Assembly: GCF_002288925.2 (NCBI RefSeq)
Contig: NW_022098069.1
Location: forward strand, 68,034,749-68,098,748
DNA: 64,000 nucleotides
From: Delphinapterus leucas
Taxonomy: Eukaryota > Chordata > Mammalia > Artiodactyla > Monodontidae
Direction: 5' to 3'
Positions 48,780 through 59,444 of this stretch are shown in pieces. The position numbers were made by a program, and so were the translations under genes. Below the pieces are notes generated by a model, which worked only from the letters and a program-made list of their open reading frames with translations, ran no database searches and was not told the DNA's origin. Every line of letters begins with the position of its first letter. Within the stretch, counting starts at the first letter, position 1.

Positions 48780-50395
48780 TCATACCATCTTATTTATTTC
48801 CTTTAGGGCACTTATGACTCTCAAAGATTGCCTTGTTTATTTTTTATTGTTGTTATTTTTTCCTTTCAATAAAACATAACTGCCATATTTTAATAGTTAC
48901 CACTATAAATTGAACAATAACACTTTAAATGAATTAATGAATATATTCAAGTTTTTCACTAAAACATCAACTTTGATTCAATCCCAATAACCCACAAATA
49001 AAAAATAGGCTATTTTATGTGAAAAATAAAGTCTCTTCTGTAGCATATTCTTTTAAAAAGAGAACAAATTAAAAGCCCACCTTAATCCAAAAAAGGAGAA
49101 GAATAATTAGACCAGATTTTACAAGTTAATTGCCAAAATCACTTGGATATAAAGCACATTACTTCTATGTTTGGACAAACAATGCTCCTCTTCAAATTTT
49201 AAAAATCAAGATACCTTAGTTTAAGTATCTTTTAAAATTTACATATGTTCTCATTTACAGAATGTCTCAATCTTTCACCATTTATTATAATTCTAGAGAC
49301 TTCTTATTCATTGGAGCCATTACTCCATTCACAGGAATTCAGGGATGTTCAGCATGTAATTTCTTTCATTAGAACCTTTTGATAAAACTACTGCATTATG
49401 TGCTCTATTCTGTGCCAGTGGATGGAGTGGAATGAAATATAAACATGTCTGTTTGTGTGAGTGCCTCTCTGTGGATGGAGATGCCATTTGGATTACAGTT
49501 CAGGGGGTGAAAACTTCCTTGTCATCTCTGTCTTCTCTCCATTCAGAGTCTCAGAAGGATGTGGATCACATTAGATATGATATTGGGCTTGTCTTAGGAA
49601 ATGTTCCTCACTCTTTGACGTGGACACAGATATCTGTGTTCTATTGTCCGTGGGGAGAACAGGCAATGATTTCTTCTGCAAAGAGAGCCCAGGAAACCCG
49701 TTCCTTCAGGAAGCCCTCCTTAAGCTCTCTTTAGTTGCTTTCCAATGGGCAACTTTATTGGCTCTAATTTTTTTTAGTTAGCATAGTGGGATAATCTTAA
49801 ACACAAAACTTTTATATTCTTTCTGCTTGCAGAACATATAGTCCTTTGCAAAGAGAAATCATATTTGTGTAGTATGCTCAGCTTTATGCAAATATTTTCC
49901 CCAAATTTATGCACATGTTAGATTTCTGTAAATCAAATCACAGTCAATTATGGTCAGCGGTCTTTATATTAAAAAAAAAACTGAGGTGAATTATTTTGGA
50001 AAGCATTGAGTGAAGGGGAGGAGTAGGAGGAGATGAAATTTTATAATTCTGAAGATAATTATATTTTATTACTTGTATAAAATAATAAGTTACATGCTAA
50101 CCATTGCCTGACCAGCACTGTTATAATACAGGGTCCTGCTAGGGGTATTCTGTGGGGTATCTTTGTATCCCTCATGCCACAACATATGGTGATGTACAAA
50201 GGGAAGTATGCATTAATCTATAGAAGGGAAATGAAATGGCAATATTGAGAAATCAAACACAAATTAATTTCTTTTAGGGTATGTAGTCTTAAAGTCTTGA
50301 ATAAAAGAAGAGAACTAGGGGAAAAATAGTCTCTAAGTGCGTCTAAATGAGGTTGTCAAGGAGATACGGCAAAAGTGAAATAAAGATGGTGCTGA
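48780..50395. other. Unassigned AT-rich intergenic stretch
   Basis: No gene recognised. A 100-codon open frame at 49432-49734 has no known domain and no splice or promoter context. Confidence 0.45.
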
Positions 50396-50399
50396 ACTT

Positions 50400-51060
50400 T
50401 CCTATTAAAACATTTTTTCTTGTGGGTGATTGATAGGGTGTCATCACATGGCTTGCAGGAAGGGAATAATGTGATAAGATTTTGTTTTATTAAGATAACA
50501 CTGAGAGCCATCAGGTGAAGAATTAGAGGGAAAAGTGACTAGAGACATAGAATCCCACTACAGAGTAATTATAGTAGTTAAGGCAAGGAAAGTGAGAGCC
50601 TAATATGGGGGAAGAGATGGAGAGTAATTTGGGAGGTTGAGTTGATAGAACATAGACTTTGGTGAGACTCACAGTTTCTTGTTTTGCACTCTTGATGAAT
50701 CGCAGTGCCATTTACTAAAATAAGGAATGCAGGATGTGGGGTAGCTTGGATGCAGAGGAAGTGGAATGGAATTAAGGAGTAAAGATGATGAGTTCTGTCT
50801 TTGACATCCTGGAGCTATCTGTGACTACCTAGGTAGGGTTGTTCAGTATAGTTGTTGGATACATAAGACTGGAACTCAGGAGGAAGAACAGGGTGGAGAT
50901 AAAGGTGTGAACACCATCGGCATGTAGGCTGTAGGTCAAAGCCATGGGAATGGATAAGATGACTCCTGAGGATCAGTGAAACAAAGAGAAGAGGAGTATG
51001 AATAGGAAAGAATGGCTGGAGAAAAAGAAAGCTCAGCAAAAGAAGGTGTGTCTTAGAGGC
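50400..51060 (-). repeat. Ancient purine-rich interspersed repeat, copy 2
   Basis: GTGCCATTTACTAAAATAAG, TTTGACATCCTGGAGCTATC and AAAGCCATGGGAATGGATAA correspond to the downstream part of the same family as the 43 kb copy. Orientation is a guess. Confidence 0.4.
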
Positions 51061-51624
51061 CTAAGGGGGAAAAGTGCCAGTGCCGAAGGAGAAGAATGTT
51101 TTAGGAAGGAAGGATTGTCAGCAATGTCAGAAGGTCCAGAGAAATCCAGTATGATTAAGTTCTGAAAGATTTTCACTGCATTTAACAAGTAGAAGGCCTT
51201 GTGGCCTTTGCCAGAGTGCTGGAGAAGTCAAATCAAAGTGAGATTCAAATCCTGCCCCCTCACCATTAGCCATCTCCAGATACTCCCTGACTCACCCCAC
51301 CCTGTTCTTTGTGTTGTCTGGAGTGGGTTCTTTACCCTAAAGTTTAAGGGCAGAATTTTCTCCTCAAAGCAGAAAAAGAGCTCATGTGTAGGGGAGGTGG
51401 TAGGGTGAAGGGAATCAGATTCTAGTTGTTTGAGAAAAGCCAAGTTTTGAGCCCTGGAGAAGCCAAGTTCCAAGGGGTTCAAGTTGGGACTGCAGACCAA
51501 GGGTGTGAGGCTGGGTAGACAGGGTTAGAGGGAAAGCAGATTGCAGCCCAGGGAGAGAAGCTGGGGGTTTGCCGAGAGCTCTGGGCTGGGGGCGAGTGGT
51601 TCTAATTCTTCTTTATGGTCTGGG

Positions 51625-51652
<28 letters not shown>
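51625..51652. repeat. (GT)n microsatellite
   Basis: Fourteen perfect GT units, likely polymorphic. Confidence 0.95.
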
Positions 51653-51656
<4 letters not shown>

Positions 51657-52271
51657 TATGTTTAATCCTATCACAATAGCCCTTTACTGTCAGCCATTCG
51701 ATGGCACCTATTACCCAGGAGAAAAAAGGCTTAATAGGTAAGTCCAGCAACCTCTTTACTTCACTTCTGCCGTATCTTCTTGATATGTTCATGTGTATAA
51801 GCTGGCTAGAAGCAGGGCAGTAAAGTGAAGAAATGGTGACTAAGTGTAGAGCAACTTTTGAGGAGTTTGTCTGTGAAAGAAAGAAAAAAGAATGAAAGTT
51901 TTTATACACTGGATTTTAGTTTTTAAAATGCGCAGAGATGCTTTGCTTCTTAAATTTAGGAGTCACTATACCTTTGAAATAATGAATTTTTGAGGTTTTG
52001 GTGATGTTAACATAATAGGCACAATTTATATAAGTATATTTATTCTTCAAAAACTCTCTGTAGCAAGTGAGGCTAATTACCAGAAAACAGACTTTAGTCT
52101 CAATGGTGATTAACAACAACAACAATTTTTATGTCTGTCTTTTTATTCTTATTTCTACTATAATAAGAACAAGAAGATAAGAAGAAGGCTAATGGAACTC
52201 CAGAGTGGGTGAAATTGAGGGCCATGTGAAAGCCCTATAGGGAGTAACGACGTTTTCTAAGGTTGCCTCCT

Positions 52272-52294
52272 CATCTATCTATCTATCTATCTAT
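52272..52294. repeat. (ATCT)n microsatellite
   Basis: Five to six ATCT units, followed by a short TTTTTTCAT duplication. Confidence 0.9.
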
Positions 52295-52734
52295 ATTTTT
52301 TCATATTTTTTCATAATCTGATTTAAAATCTGTCTTTTTCATTTTCTCCATGGCTTGAAGACATTTCTGCCATGGGTATAAGCTAAGGACTTTGGACTTA
52401 GTCACCTTTCAATTGATCTATGTTAGTTACCTAGGGCCACATAAATTTCCAGTGCACTGTCTCTGTGAGGTGTGAAGGCAAACAGTCCTCTCCTCCCGGC
52501 AACTGACGCCCACGTGCTGCTCAGTTCTGATTGGCTGAATCCACTGGCCTGATTGGACCTAGCCAGTCAGAGGGCACATGTGCAAGGACAGGTCACACTT
52601 ACTGTCCCTTATTTTTCTAAGTAGATATTAAACAGTTGGAAAGATAGTAAATGAAATCTCCTTCAAAACACATGTCTTCCTTAAAAGTGGCTGAAAATAT
52701 TTACACAGTTATATGTTCTGGTGGTAGCGATATG

Positions 52735-53175
52735 TATGAGTCAGATCTCTTTAGATTAAAAGTGACTGGATTAAACCAAACTGAATTAAACCAAAAAGGG
52801 AATTTGCTGGTCCTCATAATTGAAAGTCTTGGTGAGAGTTCAAGCTCATCTGAACCCAAATGCTCAGATACTGTCATTAGAAATCTGTCTGCCTCCACTT
52901 CTCAGCTCTGCTTATCTCTATGCTAATAACTTCACTCCCAGTTTCTGAACAAGTCATGAGAAAAGTGGCAGCCAGCAGCTCTAGGCTTACATCCTATCAG
53001 TCCATGAACTCCAGCAAATAGTGGGCACCTCTTTCCCAATTGTTCTGGCAGATATCCTGGAGCTACGTTTTATTTAACACAGTGGTGAAATAAAGTGTCC
53101 ATTCCTGAAAAGCCCTCTGAGTCCAGGGGACTGGGCTTTACCAATAGGCCAGGCTTACACCATGGGCCCACTCCT
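52735..53175 (+). repeat. Old interspersed repeat
   Basis: AAGGGAATTTGCTGGTCCTC, AGCAGCTCTAGGCTTACATC and GGGCACCTCTTTCCCAATTG recur widely in mammals as an old repeat whose name I cannot give. A related piece appears at about 55260-55520 (CAGGGGCTCCAAGATGG, GTGCTCTGATTGGGCGGG). Confidence 0.45.
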
Positions 53176-53462
53176 AAAAGGGGGGTTGGGAGTGAAAGTC
53201 AACCACACGAACAGCTGCATGGATACATGTGCTGCATTCCTGTGTTAGGTCAGAGGGTTTTATTAGCTCAAGTCACATGTTCTCACCAGGCCTTTGCACA
53301 TGCAGGGGAGGCAGGCCCCTTTTTACCTAACAGCAGAAACTGTTCTTGAAAAGGGGAAAGAGACACTGATGTGAAGGAAGCAGCCCTCGAGCAGAAAAAC
53401 TGAGAGACAGAAAGAAAAAGGAATAGTATGAAAAAGAAAGCAAACATTAAAAGAGAGATTTA

Positions 53463-53680
53463 GGGACTTCCCTGGTGGCACAGTGGTTGAGAGTCCGCCT
53501 GCCGATGCAGGGGACGTGGGATCGTGCCCCAGTCCGGGAATATCCCACATGCCGCGGAGCGGCTGGGCCCGTGAGCCATGGCCGCTGAGCCTGCATGCCC
53601 GGAGCCTGTGCTCCTCAATGGGAGAGGCCACAGCAATGGGAGGCCCGTGTGCCACAAAAAAAAAAAAAAAAAAAAAAAAA
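53463..53680 (+). mobile_element. CHR-type SINE
   Basis: Plus-strand copy with a 25-base A tail (53656-53680). The duplication AGAGAGATTTA flanks it, at 53452-53462 and just after the tail. The B box reads GGATCGTGCCC, one change from the other copies, and several CpG sites have mutated, so it looks somewhat older. Confidence 0.9.
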
Positions 53681-53694
53681 GAGAGAGATTTAAA

Positions 53695-54405
53695 ATAAAC
53701 AGAAATAATTATAAACAAATATGAGGATTATTAAAAAGCTATAAAGTTAATCACAACATTTTGCCTTGACCAATTCCTGCAGAACGCACCCTCCCTTGGT
53801 AATAAGCCCCCTGAGAATGAGCTGTGTTGACCTGTTCCGGTCCATCCTCAGGGTATACTTCTTTTTGTCTTTTCCTGTATTCTACATTCCATCTTCCACC
53901 CCTTCTTTACTCTTTCTGATTGCTCACATCTCTACTGACAGCTTCCTCCTTACATTCATAGCTACTGTCTTCCACCTTCTTTTGCCTAATCTTGCTTCAC
54001 CTCTACACAGCAAAATTTTATTTCACATTCCTCCAAGGAGAGAAGGAAAAGAAAAAGATGAAGAAGACACTCTACCGAGCCCCTGGCATAGCTATTTGAT
54101 TTACCATAGCTAAAACATGCTACATAATTTTCAGGGCCCCTTGTTCAAAATGTATCAAGAAATTCATGACAGCAGAAGATTAAACTAAGAACAGGGCCCT
54201 TCTGGGGCTGGTCTCTGTGCTGCTGTCAAGGATATACATTCATGACACTGACCCTGGGCAGAACTCTTTGGTTACTTCCCAATGCCATCCTCAGATATTC
54301 CTTTGCTTTCACATGGCCATCCTTTTAGGTAGGGGGAGGCTTGTCCCATCCTCAAATCCAGGGGAGAGGAATAAGCCAATAGTATATCTCCATTTCCTTT
54401 GTCAG
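53695..54405. other. Unassigned intergenic stretch
   Basis: C/T-rich in part; the 115-codon open frame at 53766-54113 has no domain and looks like chance. Confidence 0.45.
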
Positions 54406-54409
54406 AAAT

Positions 54410-54735
54410 TGGTTTAGGCCTGATCATATGATACGCTTCCAGCCAGTGAGATCTGATTTCATTTTTGATGAAAAGAGACACAGGAGAAGAAACAGGTCTT
54501 CTTTCCCTAGACATTATTATCTGTGCAAGAATGCCCAGCATTGCCGTAGCCAGCTTGCTAAATGAGGGACCCTACTGAAGATGGCAAAGCGAAAAGAGAG
54601 AAGGAATCCACCAGCTGGCTGTTGAGTTAACTAGCTATGAAGCCATTCCTGCTTAGCCGTCTTGCTATGTAAAATAATAATTTTTTTTAATTAAGCTGTT
54701 TGAGTTGGAGTTTTCCTCTTATAGCTAAAAGCGGC
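54410..54735 (+). mobile_element. Possible MLT1-like LTR fragment
   Basis: CCAGCCAGTGAGATCTGATT with a downstream ...TTAAGCTGTTTGAGTTGGAG and CTAAAAGCGGCTCAATTTG ending resembles the 3' half of an MLT1 LTR. Confidence 0.45.
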
Positions 54736-55524
54736 TCAATTTGTATGTCTTAGTAATCAAAGAAATTCTTACATAAAGTCTAACATAAGAATGAGAACAG
54801 AAAATATTAGACAGAAATGTAAATTGTGATGCAGCACAGAAAGGCAAGGTTTCTTGAAAGTGTTGCTTCCCCACTAAAGAGACCCATCTCATACTGTCCA
54901 GTTTCTCTCTCTCTTGTGAGATGTTGAAACAATACATAGAAAGCTTAGAAACAGGAAGCAAAGTCTCGGAAAATAAATGAAATGCAAACCCAGATTTCAG
55001 AAACAGTTTTGGTAATAGAAACTTTTATTTATGTATAAGATTCCCTGAGGGCAACATGTGAGTAAAAGCCACCTACCACGCCAGAAGCAGAAACAATAAG
55101 TCCTCGAATGTGCTTCTTTGTGTCACCTTTGAAATTACCACTGTAAGTGACTTATAACTAGCTTCAAGGACTCACTTATTGGCAAAATAGAGATAAACTA
55201 AAGGGACATCTTTCTCGGGATGTTGCCAAATATAATCGGAAGCTACTCCTTATAGTCAGGACTTTGTCTATTTTAAGTAACAGGAAACCTAAGTGAAGCT
55301 AACTTAGCTTACATAATCAGGGGCTCCAAGATGGACGAATTCTGGCCCAGCTGGATCCAGGCTCACATAATTAATGCTCTTTCTTTCTGCATCTCTTGGC
55401 TCTGCCCATCCTTGAGAGATACAGTGCTCTGATTGGGCGGGTCTCCTCACATACCCTGCGATGGCAGCAGGAGGAGTTCACCTACCCCAGTCGCCTAGAC
55501 TGACAATGTGGGAGGGCTGGTTTC

Positions 55525-57480
55525 TGAAGGAGAACGTGGGTCTTGTCTCAGAAGATGAGGGAAAAGATTCTAGGCAGGCAAAACCAAGTTGCCTATGTTA
55601 CTATTGTACAACAAACTAGTGTTGAAATTTTATTCTATTAATAGCAAGTATTGCAGGGGAAAACAAATGTTATTCAGAAGTCAAAATAAAGAATTCTGAA
55701 TCCAACACTAATTTATTTAGAAGTTAAGATTTTTTCTTAATATACCAGTTAAGTTTGGAGAATTGAGTGAAAATTTTAGTCTTCTGTCTAATCATTCTAA
55801 AGACTCATTCTCTTTCTAAATTGAAGGGATATGTGAATTCACACGTCTAATCTTCAAATGTAAATTGAAAGAGGAATGAAATTGAAACCAGAGACATTAT
55901 GTATATTACCAAATCAAAATGATGACAGATTAGAGATACAAAGCAAGATTCTTGAGTGGAACTATCTATTATGCTCCATCAAAGTGTCAGTTAAAAAGCC
56001 CGGATGTAAAGTCACATAACTTGATTGGGTTCATATCAACATTTCTGACTGCTTGTCAGAAAAGACAGTTTAGTTAGGGAGCTGACCTCATGTATTGGAA
56101 AGTAACAGCGTGTATCATCCTTTCCTCTTAAGCAGCTTGTATGAAAATCTTCCCGTCACAAGACAGTGAATGAGCTGAGTTACTGGAAAAAATCGAAAAA
56201 GAGTTCCTATGAAATGAAAGGCATACTTCAAATTTCTAACTGAACTTTTTATTTATTGTGAGTTCAGGGATTCACCTTTTTAAGAGCCAGATCTCTAGAC
56301 CTGCATGAATTTGACATTGCCTCATTTTCATTGGCACAAAGACAAACACATTAGTTCCTTATCCCAGAATAACAAGACGTCCTTTATTTCAAATGGTAGA
56401 GGTAACTTGGAAACATTGCCGTAATTTATAGATACTATCTAATTGTAAGACACGTTGTTATTCCACAGGCTGAGGAAAAATTAGCTATTTAAGAGGTGGT
56501 TTATCTGAGTGAAAATTATGGCATTGCTTTGCGAGGAGTTTCTTGCATCTCATGCAAACCCAACTCCTTTTTAAGTTATCACCTGAGGAGTTGTGCAATG
56601 TTACAGTCAGTGCAGATGGCAAGTCCTGGGATGGGAGTGAAGGTGTTGATCAAACGAAGAGCTATCTTAAAAAAAGCCCAAGCCATTCAATATCATCTTT
56701 TAATATCTTGTTAAGCAGGCTGCATCCATCACCAGAATGTACAATAATAATATGTTACTAAGAGAAAAGCATGTATCTGAAACTGAAACTGGCTGTGGCC
56801 TGTTCTTCCTTACAAGGAAGAGGTGGCATAATTCATTTCAGTGGAGAAATCAATTTCTATAAATCTCTATATGGTTCCTTCCTCCTCACAGAGACTTTAG
56901 AGGAGGGGAGAGGAGAGTGAGACCCGGAGCAGGGACCCATCATTCATAGTCTTTGGCCATTCATGAGGGGCTTGGTACTGAGTTGGAGGATAGATGTTGG
57001 AGAGAGCTGTGGAGTTCGCTCCCACCCTGTCAACTGTAGGAAGAACCATTGTTATTGATGTTGTTTTAGTCATTTGTGGCAGCCAAAGAGGGAGGCAGAG
57101 CCACAGCTGGGCAACCTGGTGGGAAGCTAGAGTTAGTGAAACAAAGAAGGAAGCCTAGCATTATATTTTAAGTCGTCTGTCTTAGAAATCTGTGATGTAA
57201 GCTTCTTGCCATTCCTTGGAATCATCAGTAATAATTTGCTGTACATTAATTTTTTGAGGGGGAGGGTGTGGTTAGAATTCAAGGAAAAACAGCCTAAGTT
57301 CCACATCCAAGGTAGTGTGACTCGAAGAAATGGAGGCAAGACTTCAATGAGACTGAGAGCTCCGTAGGGCAGGAACTCACAGAGTCACAAATAGAGCCCA
57401 AGGCTGGCACAGAAATTCCAAGGAGGGAATGGGATGATGGCTTGAGTTGACATCGGGGTTACTAACATACTAACGATTAC
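55525..57480. other. Unassigned AT-rich intergenic stretch
   Basis: No gene or confident repeat seen. Confidence 0.45.
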
Positions 57481-57484
57481 CAAC

Positions 57485-57680
57485 ACGTATTGAGAGATTT
57501 ACTCTGTACCAGACCTTGGACTAAGAGTTTACTCGTGCTCTCTTGTGCATTCTTTGCAACAATCCTACATGGTTTTAATCACTTTCCCTGTTTGAGATGA
57601 AGAAATCGAAGCATAGAAATGTTAGATAACTTGCCTTAGGTCATAAATGCTGAAGCTAAACTGAGAACATAGATCTGCAT
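57485..57680 (-). mobile_element. MIR SINE, reverse
   Basis: TACTCTGTACCAGACCTTGG, TGAAGAAATCGAAGCATAGA and TTGCCTTAGGTCATAAATGC follow a reversed MIR. A CHR SINE has landed at its end. Confidence 0.7.
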
Positions 57681-57709
57681 GACACAAAAGCCCATTTTTT
57701 GCTTGTTTG

Positions 57710-57911
57710 TTTTTTTTTTGCGGTACGCGGGCCTCTCACTGCTGTGGCCTCTCCCATTGCAGAGCACAGGCTCCGGACGCACAGGCTCAGCGGCCATGGC
57801 TCACGGGCCCAGCCGCTCCGCAGCATGTGGGATCTTCCCGGACCGGGGCACAAACCCGTGTCCCCTGCATCGACAGGCGGACTCTCAGCCACTACGCCAC
57901 CAGGGAAGCCC
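57710..57911 (-). mobile_element. CHR-type SINE
   Basis: Minus-strand copy starting with a T run at 57710-57719 and ending at the head near 57911. A duplication starting AAGCCCAT is seen at about 57688 and again at 57911-57919. It inserted at the edge of a MIR fragment. Confidence 0.88.
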
Positions 57912-58269
57912 AAGCCCATCTTTTTAACCAGCAACTTATACTACCTTTCCAGGGTCCCTATCAGCTCCACAGTACTGATTCACACTCTTTGATCCACACT
58001 CCTTTCCCTTAGCAGAAGTAATTAAGTGATGCCTTTAAATGCTGCCCCAAATCCCTAGATCTTTTTAGTTTTAAAAGAAATCACTCTTATCAGTGATGTT
58101 TATCGATTATGTAGTTAGTATGTGTGGAAGGAAGAAGAAGTCTAATACCTAGTTCCTAGCCTTATGAGAATCATAATCAAGTTGGATAAAAAAGCATTAA
58201 AAGGGAAATAAAAAGCAATATATGACATTCCAAACTAAAACCAAGTCTCAGCTGATGTGGGGTACCATA

Positions 58270-58480
58270 AAGTTATGGAGAAAGGTGTTATGGGATTCCT
58301 GGGTCAGCTCCTCAGAAGCTGTGCGGGTTTGGGCAAGTCTCCTAACCTCCCTCCCTCACAGCTGCCCATTGGCAACATGCGAATAGTCATAGCCCTTGCT
58401 TTACCCACCAGAGCACTGACATGAGTCTCAAGTGACATGACGAATGGAAAACTGCTTTGTAAACTGCAGAGTTATTTTAA
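58270..58480 (+). mobile_element. MIR SINE
   Basis: GCGGGTTTGGGCAAGTCTCC, TAACCTCCCTCCCTCACAGC and GAAAACTGCTTTGTAAACTG are MIR landmarks in order. Confidence 0.65.
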
Positions 58481-58799
58481 AATTCGAGTGCAAACACGAT
58501 TGTCCCCCAGATATTTAAAAACAGCTCATCTTCTACGTCAAAGGTCAAATGCCAGAAGATAAGACTATAACCAGTGCATTCAAATGAGACACCACTTTTA
58601 CTCTGTCACTTATGTGGGGAGAATTAGTGGCAGGACAGCAGGCAGCAGTTGTAGCAAGGAGCCACTGATGCCAGTGAGGAAAGACAGAAGAGCAAACACA
58701 GTCAACCCAGACCCTACCCTCTCCCTCGCAGTATCCTCTCCTCTGTTGGCTATGGAACCAGCCAGTCTTACACTTTGGATATTTCTCAAGTACACTCCT

Positions 58800-59440
58800 T
58801 TTTTCCACTCCATCACCACTGCTTTCCTTCAGGCACTCATTACCTCTTGCCTAGGTGTTGCACCAACCCATCCGTCCATTTCCCACACCTCGGTTTTCTT
58901 TCTAAGATGCAAATGTGGTCATGTCACTCTCCAGCTTAAACCCCCAGACTGCCTTCCCAATGCCTGGATGAAGTGTAGAGCTGAAGCTCAGCCGACCCCT
59001 TCACAATCAGTTTTTCGCTCTTGGAGCTTCTCCAGTTGCACCCTACAGTCCAGCTTGACTCTCTGCCTTGCAGCCCTTCAAGTAAGCCACGATCAAAGCC
59101 ACACCTTTGCACTTGCCCTTCCCCTTTGTTCCTCTGACGATTTTTCACCCAACCATCAACATTCAGTGCAAGAGCAGCCTCTTCTTCACAGCCTTTCTCC
59201 CCATCTTCTCCCATCCTATCACCACACCCCACACACCCAGAGAAAGTTAGGGTTCTCTCTGACCCAGTGGCACATTATGCATGCTCCTCTTAGAGCATTT
59301 TCCACAGGGAGTATCATTAATTCATTAATTACTTTTTTTTCTCCCCCACTAGACTGTGCACTCCCTGAGGGGAGGGGCTTCCTCACATTTGAATCCCTGC
59401 ACCTAGTACATAACAGCTCCTTAATAAGCACTGAGTGAAG
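58800..59440 (+). mobile_element. L2 3' part, carrying a chance long open frame
   Basis: CATGTCACTCTCCAGCTTAA, CTTCCCAATGCCTGGATG and the terminal CCACTAGACTGTGCACTCCC with CCTGCACCTAGTACATAACA are L2 landmarks. A 284-codon open frame on the plus strand (58584-59438) runs through it. It matches no known domain and is serine/proline-rich as expected from C/T-rich DNA. Confidence 0.75.
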
Positions 59441-59444
59441 AAAT

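Larger units (their letters stand above)
51070..52730. other. Unassigned intergenic stretch
   Basis: Purine-rich at first, then AT-rich. Apart from two microsatellites nothing was recognised. Confidence 0.45.

Noticed and set aside
51613..51909. 98-codon minus-strand frame ending in a HTHTHT run
   Set aside because: The tail is encoded by the (GT)n microsatellite and there is no other support.
52272..52294. Short tandem units that might suggest a CRISPR-like array
   Set aside because: They are simple tetranucleotide microsatellite units in mammalian DNA, without spacers.
58584..59438. A 284-codon plus-strand open frame, the longest in the window
   Set aside because: It runs through an L2 3' region, has C/T-driven serine/proline-rich composition, no domain and no splice or promoter context; a chance frame is the best explanation.
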